The translations under genes were made by a program, and so were the position numbers. Positions 40,294 through 49,375 of a stretch of DNA of 64,000 bases are shown here, piece by piece; positions within the stretch are counted from its first letter, which is position 1; each line of letters opens with the position of its first letter. A model generated the notes under the pieces. It had not been told where the DNA came from. It was given only the letters and a program-made list of their open reading frames with translations, and did not search any database. Source of the stretch: Verrucomicrobium spinosum DSM 4136 = JCM 18804 (lineage in GTDB: Bacteria; Verrucomicrobiota; Verrucomicrobiia; Verrucomicrobiales; Verrucomicrobiaceae); the NCBI RefSeq assembly GCF_000172155.1, contig NZ_ABIZ01000001.1, forward strand, positions 1,984,001 through 2,048,000, read 5' to 3'.

Positions 40294-42624
40294 CTATGGG
40301 GTTGCGGCGGTCGCTGGGTGGTTGAGAGTGCGGGCCAGGGCCGCTTGAGTGCGGGCGCTGCGCCACTTCACCCAGAGCCAGGCACCGCCCACATAGACCA
40401 AGCCCAGCGGCGGGATCAGCATGCCCTCCCAGGAGGGGTAGAGGCCCAGCCAGGTACCCATCCAGGTGGGGATGTCCAGCCACGTAATGGGGTGAATGGG
40501 CAGCCAGCCGACCGTCTGGAAGAGCCGGACGGTGGACCCCAGGAAGGTGACGAGCACCGTGATGACCAGGACGCCGGTGATGACCAGCAGGCGGCGGTAG
40601 GGGAGCTTGGCCCCGATGTAGAAGACGCCCAGCCCCATGCCGCTGACGATGGCCAGACCGATGCTCAGGCCGATGAGCACGGGGCGGAGGCCGGCCTCCA
40701 GCAGGAGGGACTGGAGAAACAACACGGTCTCAAAGCCCTCGCGATAGATGGTGAGGAAGCCCACGCCGATCATGGCCATGTTGGCGCTGGCCGTCTCGCC
40801 ACCCGTGTTCACGGCGCGGGTCAGGCTGCGGAGCTTGGCGTTCCATTCCACCCAGTACATCTTGTGGAAGACCCAGTTCGTGACGATGAGCAGCACGATG
40901 ACCGCAAGCACGGAGACCACCGCCTCCAGCGATTCACCATGCCGGCTCAGCGACTTGATGATGAGGCGGGACACGATGAAGGTGGCCACAGACGCCACTA
41001 ATGCGGCAAAGACGCCGATGCCGATGTTGCGACGGATGCGGCGGTTCTCACCCCCACGCAGACCCGCGATGAGTGCGGCAAGAATGACCACGGCCTCCAG
41101 GCCCTCACGCGTGACCACAGAGATGGTCGTGTAAATGGCCGTGAGAGGGGAGATGGACATCTGCAGCAGCGCGCCGCATTCGTTCATGCCGGCGAGGGCC
41201 GCCTCATAAGCGCCCGCCAGGGCGGGGCCGCTCGCGCGGGCGTCCAGAGCGGCCTTGATGCCAGGCTGGGTCTTCGTACCATCGAGGAAGAGCTTCTCCG
41301 TGCGCAGGGCAAGATCGGGATCGCGCGGCATCGTGCGGGACTCGATCTCCAGGTCAAAGGTGGTGTAGGCCTCCAGCCGCAGAGATTCGGCGTCGGCCCA
41401 CTTGCCTGCGCGCGCGGCAGCGTGCGACTCCGAGAGGAGGGTGCGCACATCCAGCAGCGTCTCCGCGATGACCTCGGACGCCTTGCCCTGGCGACGCAGA
41501 CTGATGGCAAACTGGTCGGCCAGAATTTCCACCGCCTTGGCAGCCTCACGTTCCACAACCGAAGAGTCCGTCTTGGCCTGGATGGCTGCCTCCAGCTTCT
41601 CGATGGAGGAGCGCAGAGCCGGCTCATACTGGGTGAAGACATCGCCACGCTGACGCTCCCAGGGGGCGCGCAGTTCATCCAGGATCTGGCGGCTCTGAAT
41701 GGTGAAAGTCTCCGCCTCGCGATACTCAATCGGGATGACGATCTCACCATCTCGCACACCAGCGGAGTACTCCACGGGAACCAGCTTGAGGAGCTTGATC
41801 AGCAGCCGCTCGCGGCGGGTGATGTCCTCTGCGGTGAGAAGGTTCGGGAGATCTCGGCGAATCTGGGCGGACCATTTCTCGAATGCCAGGGGGAAGTTTG
41901 TTTCATCAGAAGCCATGAGCACCTGCCAGGAAGCAAGATCCGGCACCGGGGGGGGGGTGTCTGGGAGCACGAGGGTGAGCAGGGGAGCGGGGAAGACCGC
42001 CAGGGTCTGGATCTCACCGCTGCGGGTGGCGATCATCTCCGGCGTGCTGCGCTTCTGCTGGATGAGCCGTTGCAGCGCATCCGTCTTCTCACGGATCAGC
42101 GTGGTCTGCCACACCAGGTACTCGCGCGCCAGCAGTTGGGACACGGCATCCCGCTGGGCTCCTTTGCCATGCTGGAGGGCCAGCACGCCCTGCACGGCGT
42201 CTGCATATTTCGGCAGCTGGATCAGTGCGCGCCACTCGCGGGCGGGCTCCAGTTGCTCCTTCTGCTGGCGGTCCAGCATCTCCAGTGCGTACACATGCTG
42301 AAGCAGCGCCTGCCTCTGTCCCAACAAATGGCCGGCAGCCGTGGTGGCGGGAGCCGCCTCCGGAAGCGTGGCCTCCGCCCAGAGTTTCCTGGCGGTGTCG
42401 GACTCCAGGTTGGAGGAGAAACTCTGCACCACCTGCCGGGTGCTGGTCCAGGTTTCAGGAGTCACTTCACCGCCGTAGAGCTCGACGATGGCGGACTCAA
42501 TGCCGCGCTGCACCTCGGCCGCGGCATCCAGGACATCGGCGTGCAGCCGGGTGATGGCCATGGCCACAGCGGCCATGGCGGGGAGGAACCGGCGCGTCAG
42601 TCCGGGAGTAGAGAGGAGCTTCAT
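40294..42624 (-). CDS. FTR1-type iron permease with long periplasmic N-terminal part
   Basis: 776 residues. A signal sequence is followed by about 470 residues of helical, soluble sequence, then seven membrane helices. The two FTR1 iron-binding signatures are present: REGLEAVVI at the start of the membrane domain and REGFETVLF in the fourth helix region. It probably moves ferric or oxidised iron across the inner membrane as part of an EfeUO-like system. The upstream imelysin-like gene is 21 bp away on the same strand, and the divergent feoAB genes make this an iron-uptake locus. The N-terminal part resembles those of FtrC/EfeU-associated fusion proteins; its precise role is unknown. Confidence 0.88.
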   Translation of the reverse strand: MKLLSTPGLTRRFLPAMAAVAMAITRLHADVLDAAAEVQRGIESAIVELYGGEVTPETWTSTRQVVQSFSSNLESDTARKLWAEATLPEAAPATTAAGHLLGQRQALLQHVYALEMLDRQQKEQLEPAREWRALIQLPKYADAVQGVLALQHGKGAQRDAVSQLLAREYLVWQTTLIREKTDALQRLIQQKRSTPEMIATRSGEIQTLAVFPAPLLTLVLPDTPPPVPDLASWQVLMASDETNFPLAFEKWSAQIRRDLPNLLTAEDITRRERLLIKLLKLVPVEYSAGVRDGEIVIPIEYREAETFTIQSRQILDELRAPWERQRGDVFTQYEPALRSSIEKLEAAIQAKTDSSVVEREAAKAVEILADQFAISLRRQGKASEVIAETLLDVRTLLSESHAAARAGKWADAESLRLEAYTTFDLEIESRTMPRDPDLALRTEKLFLDGTKTQPGIKAALDARASGPALAGAYEAALAGMNECGALLQMSISPLTAIYTTISVVTREGLEAVVILAALIAGLRGGENRRIRRNIGIGVFAALVASVATFIVSRLIIKSLSRHGESLEAVVSVLAVIVLLIVTNWVFHKMYWVEWNAKLRSLTRAVNTGGETASANMAMIGVGFLTIYREGFETVLFLQSLLLEAGLRPVLIGLSIGLAIVSGMGLGVFYIGAKLPYRRLLVITGVLVITVLVTFLGSTVRLFQTVGWLPIHPITWLDIPTWMGTWLGLYPSWEGMLIPPLGLVYVGGAWLWVKWRSARTQAALARTLNHPATAATP

Positions 42625-42645
42625 GGATGCGCGATCCGAAAAAAA

Positions 42646-43680
42646 TTAACCTGCCACCTGCACACCCACGAGCGCCGCCGCCTGCTTGATCTGGGGCACC
42701 AGCTTGTCGGTCTTGGCCTTGGCCTGGGCGGCCAGTTCATCGATCTGCGCGGTTTTGAAGACCGCCTTCTTCTCCTCGCGCTTCTCCAGCGCATCCAGGA
42801 AGGCAAAAATGTCCTTGAACCCGGAATCCACCGCCTTGCCCAGAGCCTTGTCCTTGGCGGTCACCCCGCTCTGGACGGCCTGGTACATGACTGCGCAGCT
42901 CTTCATGATGCCCTGCATGTCTGAGATGCGGCTTACGGCGAAGAACCGACCGGAGGACTCCTCGCTGTAACGGGACTCCTTCCAGTCCTCAAAGTAGTCG
43001 GAGAGCGTGGGCGTCATCGCCACCATGGCCTGGTAGCAATCCTCTACCGTCGGCACCCAGGAGCGCGCATCGGCCAGCAGTTCACCGATCTTCGCATTGG
43101 TATCCACCGCCACGGCGGTGAGAACCTCAGGCCGGGGCAGGGATTCCCGGGGGGCGATCCTGCCGTCTCCATCCAGGTCCAGGGCCACCACCCACTTCTT
43201 GCTGCCGCCCCAGAGAGCGGGTTCGATAACATAAGTGAACCCGGCACCTTCACGGTCGATCACCTCCCCCGTGCTCAGCGTCAGTTTCAGCGGGGAGATC
43301 TCCTCCGGCTGGCCTTCGTCCTTGGGCAGGCCCGCATCAAGGTACACGTCGTAGTGGGCAAACTTGTCCACGCCGGCGACGATGCCTTCCACCGTCTCAT
43401 AGCCGAAGCTGTCCATCGCTTTGTAGTTCTCCTGCATCTTCGTCACCAGCGCGGCCACTTCCGGCTTCCTGGTGGCCCAGGCTTTCTCAGGACCGCCGGC
43501 AGCGCTGAGGATGGCGGCGTACTCGTTGGAGTTCTTCACGAAGTCCTCGGATGCGGCCTTCACCTTCACCAGAGTGTCCACGAGGTAGGATTTCACCTCT
43601 CCCACCTCGGCCCCAGGGGAGAAAGAGGGGATGAGCACAGAAGAAGCGGCCAGAATGACATAAGCGGCGTAGCGGTTCAT
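42646..43680 (-). CDS. EfeO/imelysin-like periplasmic protein with EF-hand loop
   Basis: About 344 residues from ATG 43680, with a signal peptide (YAAYVILAASSVLIPSF). The body is helical, with GPEKAWATRKPEVAALVTKMQENYKAM and FGYETVEGIVAGVDKFAHYDVYLDAGLP, as in imelysin/EfeO (M75-like) proteins that bind iron in the periplasm. In the middle is DLDGDGRIAPRE (Asp168, Asp170, Asp172, Glu179), a canonical 12-residue EF-hand calcium loop, which is unusual in this family. The classical HxxE imelysin motif was not seen. It is probably the first gene of a two-gene operon with the FTR1 permease and may deliver iron to it. Confidence 0.8.
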   Translation of the reverse strand: MNRYAAYVILAASSVLIPSFSPGAEVGEVKSYLVDTLVKVKAASEDFVKNSNEYAAILSAAGGPEKAWATRKPEVAALVTKMQENYKAMDSFGYETVEGIVAGVDKFAHYDVYLDAGLPKDEGQPEEISPLKLTLSTGEVIDREGAGFTYVIEPALWGGSKKWVVALDLDGDGRIAPRESLPRPEVLTAVAVDTNAKIGELLADARSWVPTVEDCYQAMVAMTPTLSDYFEDWKESRYSEESSGRFFAVSRISDMQGIMKSCAVMYQAVQSGVTAKDKALGKAVDSGFKDIFAFLDALEKREEKKAVFKTAQIDELAAQAKAKTDKLVPQIKQAAALVGVQVAG

Positions 43681-43861
43681 GGGGGAATAAATGAGATTGA
43701 GTATCAAATGCATAACCTCTGCGGCGTCTCTCTGCAAGCTCAAGAACTGACCTTCCCCTCGTTCAGATGGAATTCTGTAGATTCGATTTGCCGATGCGTT
43801 TCAGTCTCAAGTAAGAGTAGCAACCCCGAACAAAACTTGTCCCTTTCCTCTCCTCCTGCCC

Positions 43862-44104
43862 ATGCAAGCGATCCCGCTCACCCAGCTCAAGGATGGCTCG
43901 TCTGCCATCATCAAGGACATCCCGGTAGGGCATGACGAGCACATCACCCGGCTGCGGGAACTGGGACTGGTGCCGGGCACGAAGATCCGCGTGGTGAGGC
44001 GTGCGCCTTTGGGCGACCCTATTGAAGTGGCCGTACGGGGCTCCCGGATCGCCATGCGCCGCAGCGAGGCCCGCCACATCGAAATCCTTCCTGTTCAGGA
44101 ATAG
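43862..44104 (+). CDS. feoA: Ferrous iron transport protein A (FeoA)
   Basis: 80 residues with the SH3-like FeoA fold: IPLTQLKDGSSAIIKDIP, then HITRLRELGLVPGTKIRVVRRAPLGDPIEVAVRGSRIAMRRSEA, the family pattern. It is cytosolic and helps FeoB. It lies 17 bp before feoB, and is divergent from the imelysin/FTR1 operon with 181 bp between starts. I looked for a Fur-type palindrome there and found only weak candidates. Confidence 0.93.
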   Translation: MQAIPLTQLKDGSSAIIKDIPVGHDEHITRLRELGLVPGTKIRVVRRAPLGDPIEVAVRGSRIAMRRSEARHIEILPVQE

Positions 44105-44121
44105 TCCGCCGCCATCTTTCC

Positions 44122-46230
44122 ATGTCCGTTTCATCTGCCGCCCTGCCTGAGGCAGCGCCCACCTCCGCCACCCGTGAGCCCGTGATTGCCATTGTGGGCA
44201 ATCCAAACTGCGGGAAGTCCACCATTTTCAATGCCCTGACTGGGTTGAAGCAAAAGGTCGCGAACTACCCTGGCGTGACCGTGGAAAAGCGCGAAGGCTC
44301 CTGTTTCTCCCAACATGGGAAGCGTCTGCGCCTGCTGGACCTGCCAGGCGCCTACAGTCTCAATGCACGCTCTCCGGACGAGGCCGTGGTGCGGGACGTG
44401 CTGATGGGACGCCGCAAAGACACGCCGCGGCCGGATGCCGTGGTGCTGGTGGCGGACGCCTCCAACCTGGAGCGCAATCTGTATCTCACCACCCAGGTCC
44501 TGGAACTCGGCCTGCCCGCCATGCTGGTGCTGAACATGATGGATGTGGCGGAGGCGAAGAAGTGGCGCATCGACCTCAAAGAGCTGGAACTGCGTCTCGG
44601 CGTGCCCGTGGTGCCCATGCAGGCCACGAGTGGCAAGGGCCTGGTGGAGCTGAAGGCGGCGATGAGCCGGCAGTTGCCCGCGCCCAAGCACACGCCACCG
44701 ATGCCGACGGAAATCTCCGCCGCGCTGGATGACATTCGCCTGGATCTGACCAAGGGGGGAGTGCTCCACGACACGGCCTCCCTGCTCGAGTCGCTCTATC
44801 TTATCTCTGATCACGATCCTCAGCACTACGGCATCGCGGACGCTCACATGAGCCGGATCTCGGCCTGTCATGATGACCTGGAAAAGAAGTTCCCCGGCTG
44901 GGAGGACCGTCTCGCGGGAGCCCGGTATGAGACGGTGGAATCCATCCTGAAAGACGTGCTGCGTCGCCCGGAGAAGGACGAGGCGACTTTTTCTGACCGT
45001 ATCGATGCCGTGCTGCTGAACCCCGTCTTCGGCTTCGGGATCATGCTGTCTGCGATGGTGCTGCTGCTCTACACCATCTTTGCCTTGTCTGAGGCACCGA
45101 TGGGCTGGATCGAAGGTGCCTTTGGCTGGGCGGGAGACTGGGTGAAAGGCCACATGGCCGAAGGGGATCTGCGTGATCTGCTGGTGGATGGCGTCATCGC
45201 CGGGGTCGGTGGGGTGGTCATCTTCCTGCCGCAGATCATGATCCTGTTCTTCTTTATCGGTCTGATGGAGGACACGGGCTACATGGCACGCGTGGCCTTC
45301 ATGATGGACCGGATCATGGGCTGGGCGGGTTTGAACGGAAAGGCCTTTGTGCCCTTCCTCAGCGCCTATGCCTGTGCGGTGCCGGGCATCATGGCCACCC
45401 GTACCATCGCGAGCTTGAAGGATCGCATTGTGACCATTCTGGTGACCCCGCTGGCCAGCTGCTCAGCGCGTCTCCCGGTGTACATGCTGATGATTGCGGC
45501 CATGTTCCCGGCCGGGCAGGTGGCGGCTTGGCAGAAGGCGCTGGTCCTGGTCTCCATGTACGCACTCGGTACCTTGGGCGCGTTTTGCTTCGGCTGGCTG
45601 TTTAACCGTACCATCATGCGTGGGGAGACCAGCCTCATGGTGCTGGAAATGCCGAGCTACAAGAGTCCTTCGCTGAAGCATCTGGTGATCTACGTGCTGG
45701 AGCGTGCGCGCATTTTCATCCGTCGTGCGGGTACCGTGATCCTGGGCCTCACCATCATCCTCTGGGCCGCCATGAACTACCCGAAGACGGAAGGAGATCC
45801 CTCCTCCCAGGTGGCGCACAGCGTCGCGGGTATGGCCGGACATGCCATCGAGCCCGTCATCAAGCCGCTGGGTTTCGACTGGAAGATTGGTATTGGTTTG
45901 ATCGCCAGCTTCGCCGCGCGTGAAGTTTTCAACAGCACCATGGGCGTCATCTATGCCGTGGAAAACTCCGATGATGAAGACATTACTCCACTGCGTGAGC
46001 ACATGCAGGCGGAGACCTGGCCGGATGGCGCGCCGGTGTACACCCCGCTGGTGTGCGTGAGCGTCATGGTCTTCTTCGTCTTTGCCATGCAGTGCCTGAG
46101 CACCGTGGCGGTGGTGAAGCGTGAGACCAACGGCTGGAAGTGGCCGCTGTTCCAGATCGCCTACATGACCGCTGCGGCCTACTTTGCCAGTTTGATCGTG
46201 TACCAGGGGGGGCGACTGCTGGGGTTCTAG
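44122..46230 (+). CDS. feoB: Ferrous iron transporter FeoB
   Basis: 702 residues. The GTPase domain has GNPNCGKSTIFNALTG (G1, residues 26-41), the switch segment NYPGVTVEKREG (G2), DLPGAYSLNARSPDE (G3) and LNMMD (G4). A GDI-like helical linker follows, then the membrane part with two Gate domains (DTGYMARVAFMMDRIMGWAGLNGKAFVPF; SCSARLPVYMLMIAAMFP) and FAAREVFNSTMGVIYAVE. It imports Fe2+ through the inner membrane, driven or gated by nucleotide. It is translated from the same transcript as feoA and the small cysteine-rich gene that follows. Confidence 0.96.
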   Translation: MSVSSAALPEAAPTSATREPVIAIVGNPNCGKSTIFNALTGLKQKVANYPGVTVEKREGSCFSQHGKRLRLLDLPGAYSLNARSPDEAVVRDVLMGRRKDTPRPDAVVLVADASNLERNLYLTTQVLELGLPAMLVLNMMDVAEAKKWRIDLKELELRLGVPVVPMQATSGKGLVELKAAMSRQLPAPKHTPPMPTEISAALDDIRLDLTKGGVLHDTASLLESLYLISDHDPQHYGIADAHMSRISACHDDLEKKFPGWEDRLAGARYETVESILKDVLRRPEKDEATFSDRIDAVLLNPVFGFGIMLSAMVLLLYTIFALSEAPMGWIEGAFGWAGDWVKGHMAEGDLRDLLVDGVIAGVGGVVIFLPQIMILFFFIGLMEDTGYMARVAFMMDRIMGWAGLNGKAFVPFLSAYACAVPGIMATRTIASLKDRIVTILVTPLASCSARLPVYMLMIAAMFPAGQVAAWQKALVLVSMYALGTLGAFCFGWLFNRTIMRGETSLMVLEMPSYKSPSLKHLVIYVLERARIFIRRAGTVILGLTIILWAAMNYPKTEGDPSSQVAHSVAGMAGHAIEPVIKPLGFDWKIGIGLIASFAAREVFNSTMGVIYAVENSDDEDITPLREHMQAETWPDGAPVYTPLVCVSVMVFFVFAMQCLSTVAVVKRETNGWKWPLFQIAYMTAAAYFASLIVYQGGRLLGF

Positions 46231-46283
46231 AGCTTTGAAATTGACGCCACCGCGACCTCGGCTGCGTATTGCAAACACAGACC

Positions 46284-46451
46284 ATGAATGCAGAACTCCA
46301 ATCCTGGGCGGCCGGGGCGATTGTCCTGGCCACGGTGGCGATCTTTCTGACGCGTGCCCTGAAGGGGCGCAAGCGGAAGGCGGCGGGGAGCTGCGGGAGC
46401 AGTTGTGGATGCAGCGCCAGCCCCGCCAAGAGCAAAGTGGCCAAAGGGTAG
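46284..46451 (+). CDS. FeoB-associated Cys-rich membrane protein
   Basis: 55 residues from ATG 46284 (a TTG at 46269 is an alternative). A single membrane helix (about 8-26) is followed by a basic stretch and a short cysteine motif CGSSCGCSAS. Small proteins of this type are often encoded after feoB and are thought to take FeoC's place, by inference from position. It lies 53 bp after feoB. Confidence 0.8.
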   Translation: MNAELQSWAAGAIVLATVAIFLTRALKGRKRKAAGSCGSSCGCSASPAKSKVAKG

Positions 46452-46657
46452 CCCAGTTGCGGCAGCCGCTTCTTGGAGGGAGGCGTGATTGTCTAAGAGG
46501 AGATGGCAAAAAGACCCCCATTCGCGAGCTTCCAGCGAGCCTGCGTCGGGTGGGGGGGATTGAGACACCTGCTCCGAAGGAGTTGGGGCGGTCACGATCT
46601 AGTGCAGAGCGTTGGCAGACCAATAGGCTCTTCAACCTTTGGTCATGCAGCGACTGA

Positions 46658-46697
46658 GCCGATTGCCAATCGGCGGCACAGCAGACTGCCAGTCTGC
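46658..46697. repeat. twin palindromes before the thiG 3' end
   Basis: gccgattg-c-caatcggc (46658-46674) and gcagactg-c-cagtctgc (46681-46697), two perfect hairpins 6 bp apart. They lie between the convergent feo operon and thiG in a 261-bp region with no gene, and may act as a terminator or REP-like element. Confidence 0.7.
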
Positions 46698-46712
46698 ACT
46701 ACGGTCGCTTCA

Positions 46713-47510
46713 TCAGCCCGCTGTGCCCAAGAACGCTGCCAGCGGGCTCGTGGCTGAGGCGTTCTCGGTGGCATTGGCGATGCCAATCTCATAGGCGGCG
46801 CGGCCGGCTTCCACGGCGGCGTGGAAGGCCAGGCCCATGCGGACGGGATCAGCGGCGACGGCGATGGCGGTGTTCACCAGGACGGCGTCGGCACCCATTT
46901 CCATGGCTTCGGCAGCGTGGCTGGGCACGCCGATGCCGGCGTCCACCACCACCGGGACGGTGGCCTGCTCGATGATGATCTCGATCTGGCGGCGGGTGGT
47001 GATGCCCTGATGAGAGCCGATGGGGGAGCCCAAGGGCATCACGGTGGCGGTGCCGATGTCCTGCAGGCGCTTGGCCAGGACGGGGTCAGCATTGATGTAG
47101 GGCAGGACGGTGAAGCCTTCTTTGACGAGGATCTCTGCGGCCTTGAAGGTCTCCACGGGATCTGGCAGGAGGTAGCGGGGATCGGGATGGATCTCCAGCT
47201 TCACCCAGTTGGGCAGGCCGGCGGCGACGGCGAGGCGGGCCAGGCGCACGGCCTCCTCTGCGTTCATGGCACCGCTGGTGTTGGGTAGCAGGAGATAACG
47301 ATCCTGGGGAATGTAGTCCAGGATGTTGGCAAAGGGGTCCTTCTTTCCCGTCAGGTCCGCACGACGCAGGGCCACGGTGACGATCTCACACCCGCTGGAG
47401 GCCAGGGCATCCCGCATGAGTTCGCCAGAGGAGAACTTGCCGGTGCCAAGCATGAGCCGGGAGCGGAAGGTGCGGCCGGCAATGGTGAGAGAGGTCGTGG
47501 TGAGGCTCAT
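46713..47510 (-). CDS. thiG: Thiazole synthase ThiG
   Basis: 265 residues. A TIM-barrel with [47 protein letters not shown], the Schiff-base lysine Lys104 in [10 protein letters not shown], and [32 protein letters not shown] (phosphate site). It makes the thiazole phosphate carboxylate moiety of thiamin from deoxyxylulose phosphate, glycine-imine and ThiS-thiocarboxylate. No other thi gene is adjacent and no TPP riboswitch was seen in the 66-bp upstream gap. Near the 3' end the sequence folds as agcccgctg ... cagcgggct, a possible terminator inside the last codons. Confidence 0.95.
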   Translation of the reverse strand: MSLTTTSLTIAGRTFRSRLMLGTGKFSSGELMRDALASSGCEIVTVALRRADLTGKKDPFANILDYIPQDRYLLLPNTSGAMNAEEAVRLARLAVAAGLPNWVKLEIHPDPRYLLPDPVETFKAAEILVKEGFTVLPYINADPVLAKRLQDIGTATVMPLGSPIGSHQGITTRRQIEIIIEQATVPVVVDAGIGVPSHAAEAMEMGADAVLVNTAIAVAADPVRMGLAFHAAVEAGRAAYEIGIANATENASATSPLAAFLGTAG

Positions 47511-47577
47511 TGAATCGTGCGGATACTGAGGGGAGGAGACGGAAGGCTGATGAGAAGGGAGAACGGAAGAGATCCGA

Positions 47578-48474
47578 TCAGGCGAGCTGGACGCGGCGCA
47601 GGAGCTCGTCCAGAGGCAGTTGCATGCCGATGTAGAAGTCCCCGAACTCGGCGTACTTGGAGCTTACCTCATCGAACCGCATCTGATAGACGATGCCCTT
47701 GATGTGGTAGGTGTCGTGAGCCAGCAGCGTGACGCCCCACTCCATGAGATCCAGACCGGTGGAGCCAGTGATGAGCTGGCGCACCTTGCCATGCCACTGG
47801 CGGCCGATGCGGGCGTGGCCCAGCATGAGCTCCTTGCGCGCGTCGCTGGAGAGGTCGTACCAGTTGTTCACGTCGTTGCGGCGCTTGCTCATGGGGTAGA
47901 AACAGACCACCGGCCAGTCGGCCATGTTCGGGTAGAGGCGGTCCTCGTTGTACTTGGCCATGCGGGCGCGCCATTCCGCCAGGCGGAGGTCGAGGGTGTT
48001 GGTGCTGTCCAGGTCATTGGGGTTCAGCACCATCTCTGTGCCGTGTTCCTGTTGGGACTGGAGTTCCTTCACGAGCTGCTGCTTGTACTCCTCCTCTGAG
48101 GTGGCGTACTCGCTCAGTTCCGTCATGGAAAGGTAGCTGTAGGTCGGCTGGAGGACATCGGCACCCAGAGACAGTGTGAGTTCTTTCTCGAAGCGGTTTG
48201 CGTCCTGAAGGTCCGGCGTGAGCAGCATGAACCCGAGGTCAGCCTTGGGCGTGGCGACGCTGAAGGTGAGGAGCTGTGTGCGGGGATGGGAGCGGATGGT
48301 CTGGATCAGCTCTGTGAAGCGGGTCTTGGCTTCGCGCTGCTCGTCATCGCTCATCATGCGCCAGAGGCCGTGATCAATCGTGTAGAACAGGTGCACCACG
48401 TGGAGGCCCTCCACGGGAACGAGGGGCTTTACTACGGAGGCAGGGGGGGCGGCGGGAAAGGGTGTGGTGGACAT
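47578..48474 (-). CDS. hemQ: HemQ-type coproheme decarboxylase (chlorite dismutase family)
   Basis: 298 residues from ATG 48474. The C-terminal heme-binding domain contains Tyr193 in FYPMSKRRN, matching the catalytic tyrosine of HemQ/ChdC, and [18 protein letters not shown] with His220 at the usual proximal heme-ligand place, followed by [20 protein letters not shown] and [21 protein letters not shown]. Family knowledge: it decarboxylates coproheme III to heme b with peroxide, the last step of the coproporphyrin-dependent route. It is longer than typical HemQ by an inserted or divergent segment near residues 125-185. Upstream frames from 48576 are not family-like. It may share a transcript with thiG (67-bp gap). 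Confidence 0.85.
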   Translation of the reverse strand: MSTTPFPAAPPASVVKPLVPVEGLHVVHLFYTIDHGLWRMMSDDEQREAKTRFTELIQTIRSHPRTQLLTFSVATPKADLGFMLLTPDLQDANRFEKELTLSLGADVLQPTYSYLSMTELSEYATSEEEYKQQLVKELQSQQEHGTEMVLNPNDLDSTNTLDLRLAEWRARMAKYNEDRLYPNMADWPVVCFYPMSKRRNDVNNWYDLSSDARKELMLGHARIGRQWHGKVRQLITGSTGLDLMEWGVTLLAHDTYHIKGIVYQMRFDEVSSKYAEFGDFYIGMQLPLDELLRRVQLA

Positions 48475-48612
48475 GATGTGGGGTAAGGGAAGTCTGGAAG
48501 ACAGAACGTTCCGGGGGTGCAACAAAGCGCGGTTTGCCCTGATTTTCAAAAAAAGGTTTGAAAGGGGGGCGGGCAACGGTATTTTGCGGCCGACTTAAAC
48601 TTCTCATCAAAC

Positions 48613-48846
48613 ATGGCAGACGTTGGCAACAAGTATCCGCAGAACACCACGGGCAAATACTACGTGGATGACCAGTGCATTGACTGCGATCTGTGCCGTG
48701 AAACGGCCCCTGCCAACTTCACCCGTGATGACGACGGTGGCCACAGCTTCGTGCACAAGCAGCCCGAGAGCGAGGAAGAGCTTCGCCTCTGTGAAGAAGC
48801 GATGGCGGGCTGCCCGGTGGAGGCCATCGGCGACGACGGCGAATAA
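48613..48846 (+). CDS. Small [4Fe-4S] ferredoxin
   Basis: 77 residues. CIDCDLCRETAP gives the CxxCxxC ligands and MAGCPVEAIG the distal CP motif, so one [4Fe-4S] cluster is likely; the fourth ligand pattern fits the single-cluster Fer4-type family. It is a cytosolic electron carrier and divergent from hemQ by 138 bp. A clear terminator follows at 48896. Confidence 0.9.
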   Translation: MADVGNKYPQNTTGKYYVDDQCIDCDLCRETAPANFTRDDDGGHSFVHKQPESEEELRLCEEAMAGCPVEAIGDDGE

Positions 48847-48895
48847 GCTTTCATCGCCTGCAGGCAGTCTCTTTGCCTCAGATTGATTTTTTCCC

Positions 48896-48928
48896 ATCAC
48901 GCCTTCGAAAAGGGGGCGTGATTTTTTA
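48896..48928 (+). terminator. intrinsic terminator of the ferredoxin gene
   Basis: atcacgcc ... ggcgtgat, an 8-bp stem with an 11-base loop, followed by a run of six T. It lies 50 bp after the ferredoxin stop. Confidence 0.88.
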
Positions 48929-48964
48929 TTGCGCAAAAGGCTCGGTCTGCGGGTATGGTCTGCC

Positions 48965-49336
48965 ATGCGCTACGCGACGCGACAGCAGCGGCTCCGACAC
49001 GACCTCATCACGAAGTGGCGGGGACTCGAAGGGGAGCCGTTGAATGAACTCCCCACCGTGGATGTGGGGCAGCTCATCCCGTCCATCCTGAAAGAGTGGA
49101 AGCTGGACGAACAGCTCCGTGAAGATGATGTGGCGGCCGCCTGGCAGGAGATTGTGGGAGAGTTTATCTCCCGGCACACGGCCCCTGATGGCATCAAGCG
49201 CGGCGTTTTGACGCTGCGGGTGCTGCAGCCGGCCATTCACCACACGCTCATGATGGAAAAAGGGGGACTGTTGCGGAAATTGCAGGAAAGGTTTGGCAGC
49301 GGGACCATCCGGGACATCCGATTCCGGCATGGTTGA
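48965..49336 (+). CDS. DUF721/DciA-like protein
   Basis: About 123 residues from ATG 48965. The core VGQLIPSILKEWKLDEQLREDDVAAAWQEIVGEFISRHTAP and LTLRVLQPAIHHTLMMEKGGLLRKLQERFG matches DUF721, whose best-known members (DciA) load the replicative helicase DnaB. The role here is inferred from the family; the usual C-terminal DNA-binding tail is short. It is followed by the DUF2868 gene after 39 bp. Confidence 0.82.
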   Translation: MRYATRQQRLRHDLITKWRGLEGEPLNELPTVDVGQLIPSILKEWKLDEQLREDDVAAAWQEIVGEFISRHTAPDGIKRGVLTLRVLQPAIHHTLMMEKGGLLRKLQERFGSGTIRDIRFRHG

Positions 49337-49375
49337 GCGTTGGAATGCTGCATTGGGGGTGATCGCCAAATAAAC

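Noticed and set aside
41422-42924. 500-codon plus-strand frame opposite the FTR1 gene
   Set aside because: Shadow frame; the minus frame has REGLE/REGFE motifs and membrane helices.
43681-43861. Fur box between the FTR1/imelysin and feo operons
   Set aside because: Only a weak partial match (gagattgagtatcaaatg) near 43690; not good enough to annotate.
47511-47577. TPP riboswitch upstream of thiG
   Set aside because: The gap is only 67 bp and lacks the CTGAGA and ACCTGA-type conserved blocks.
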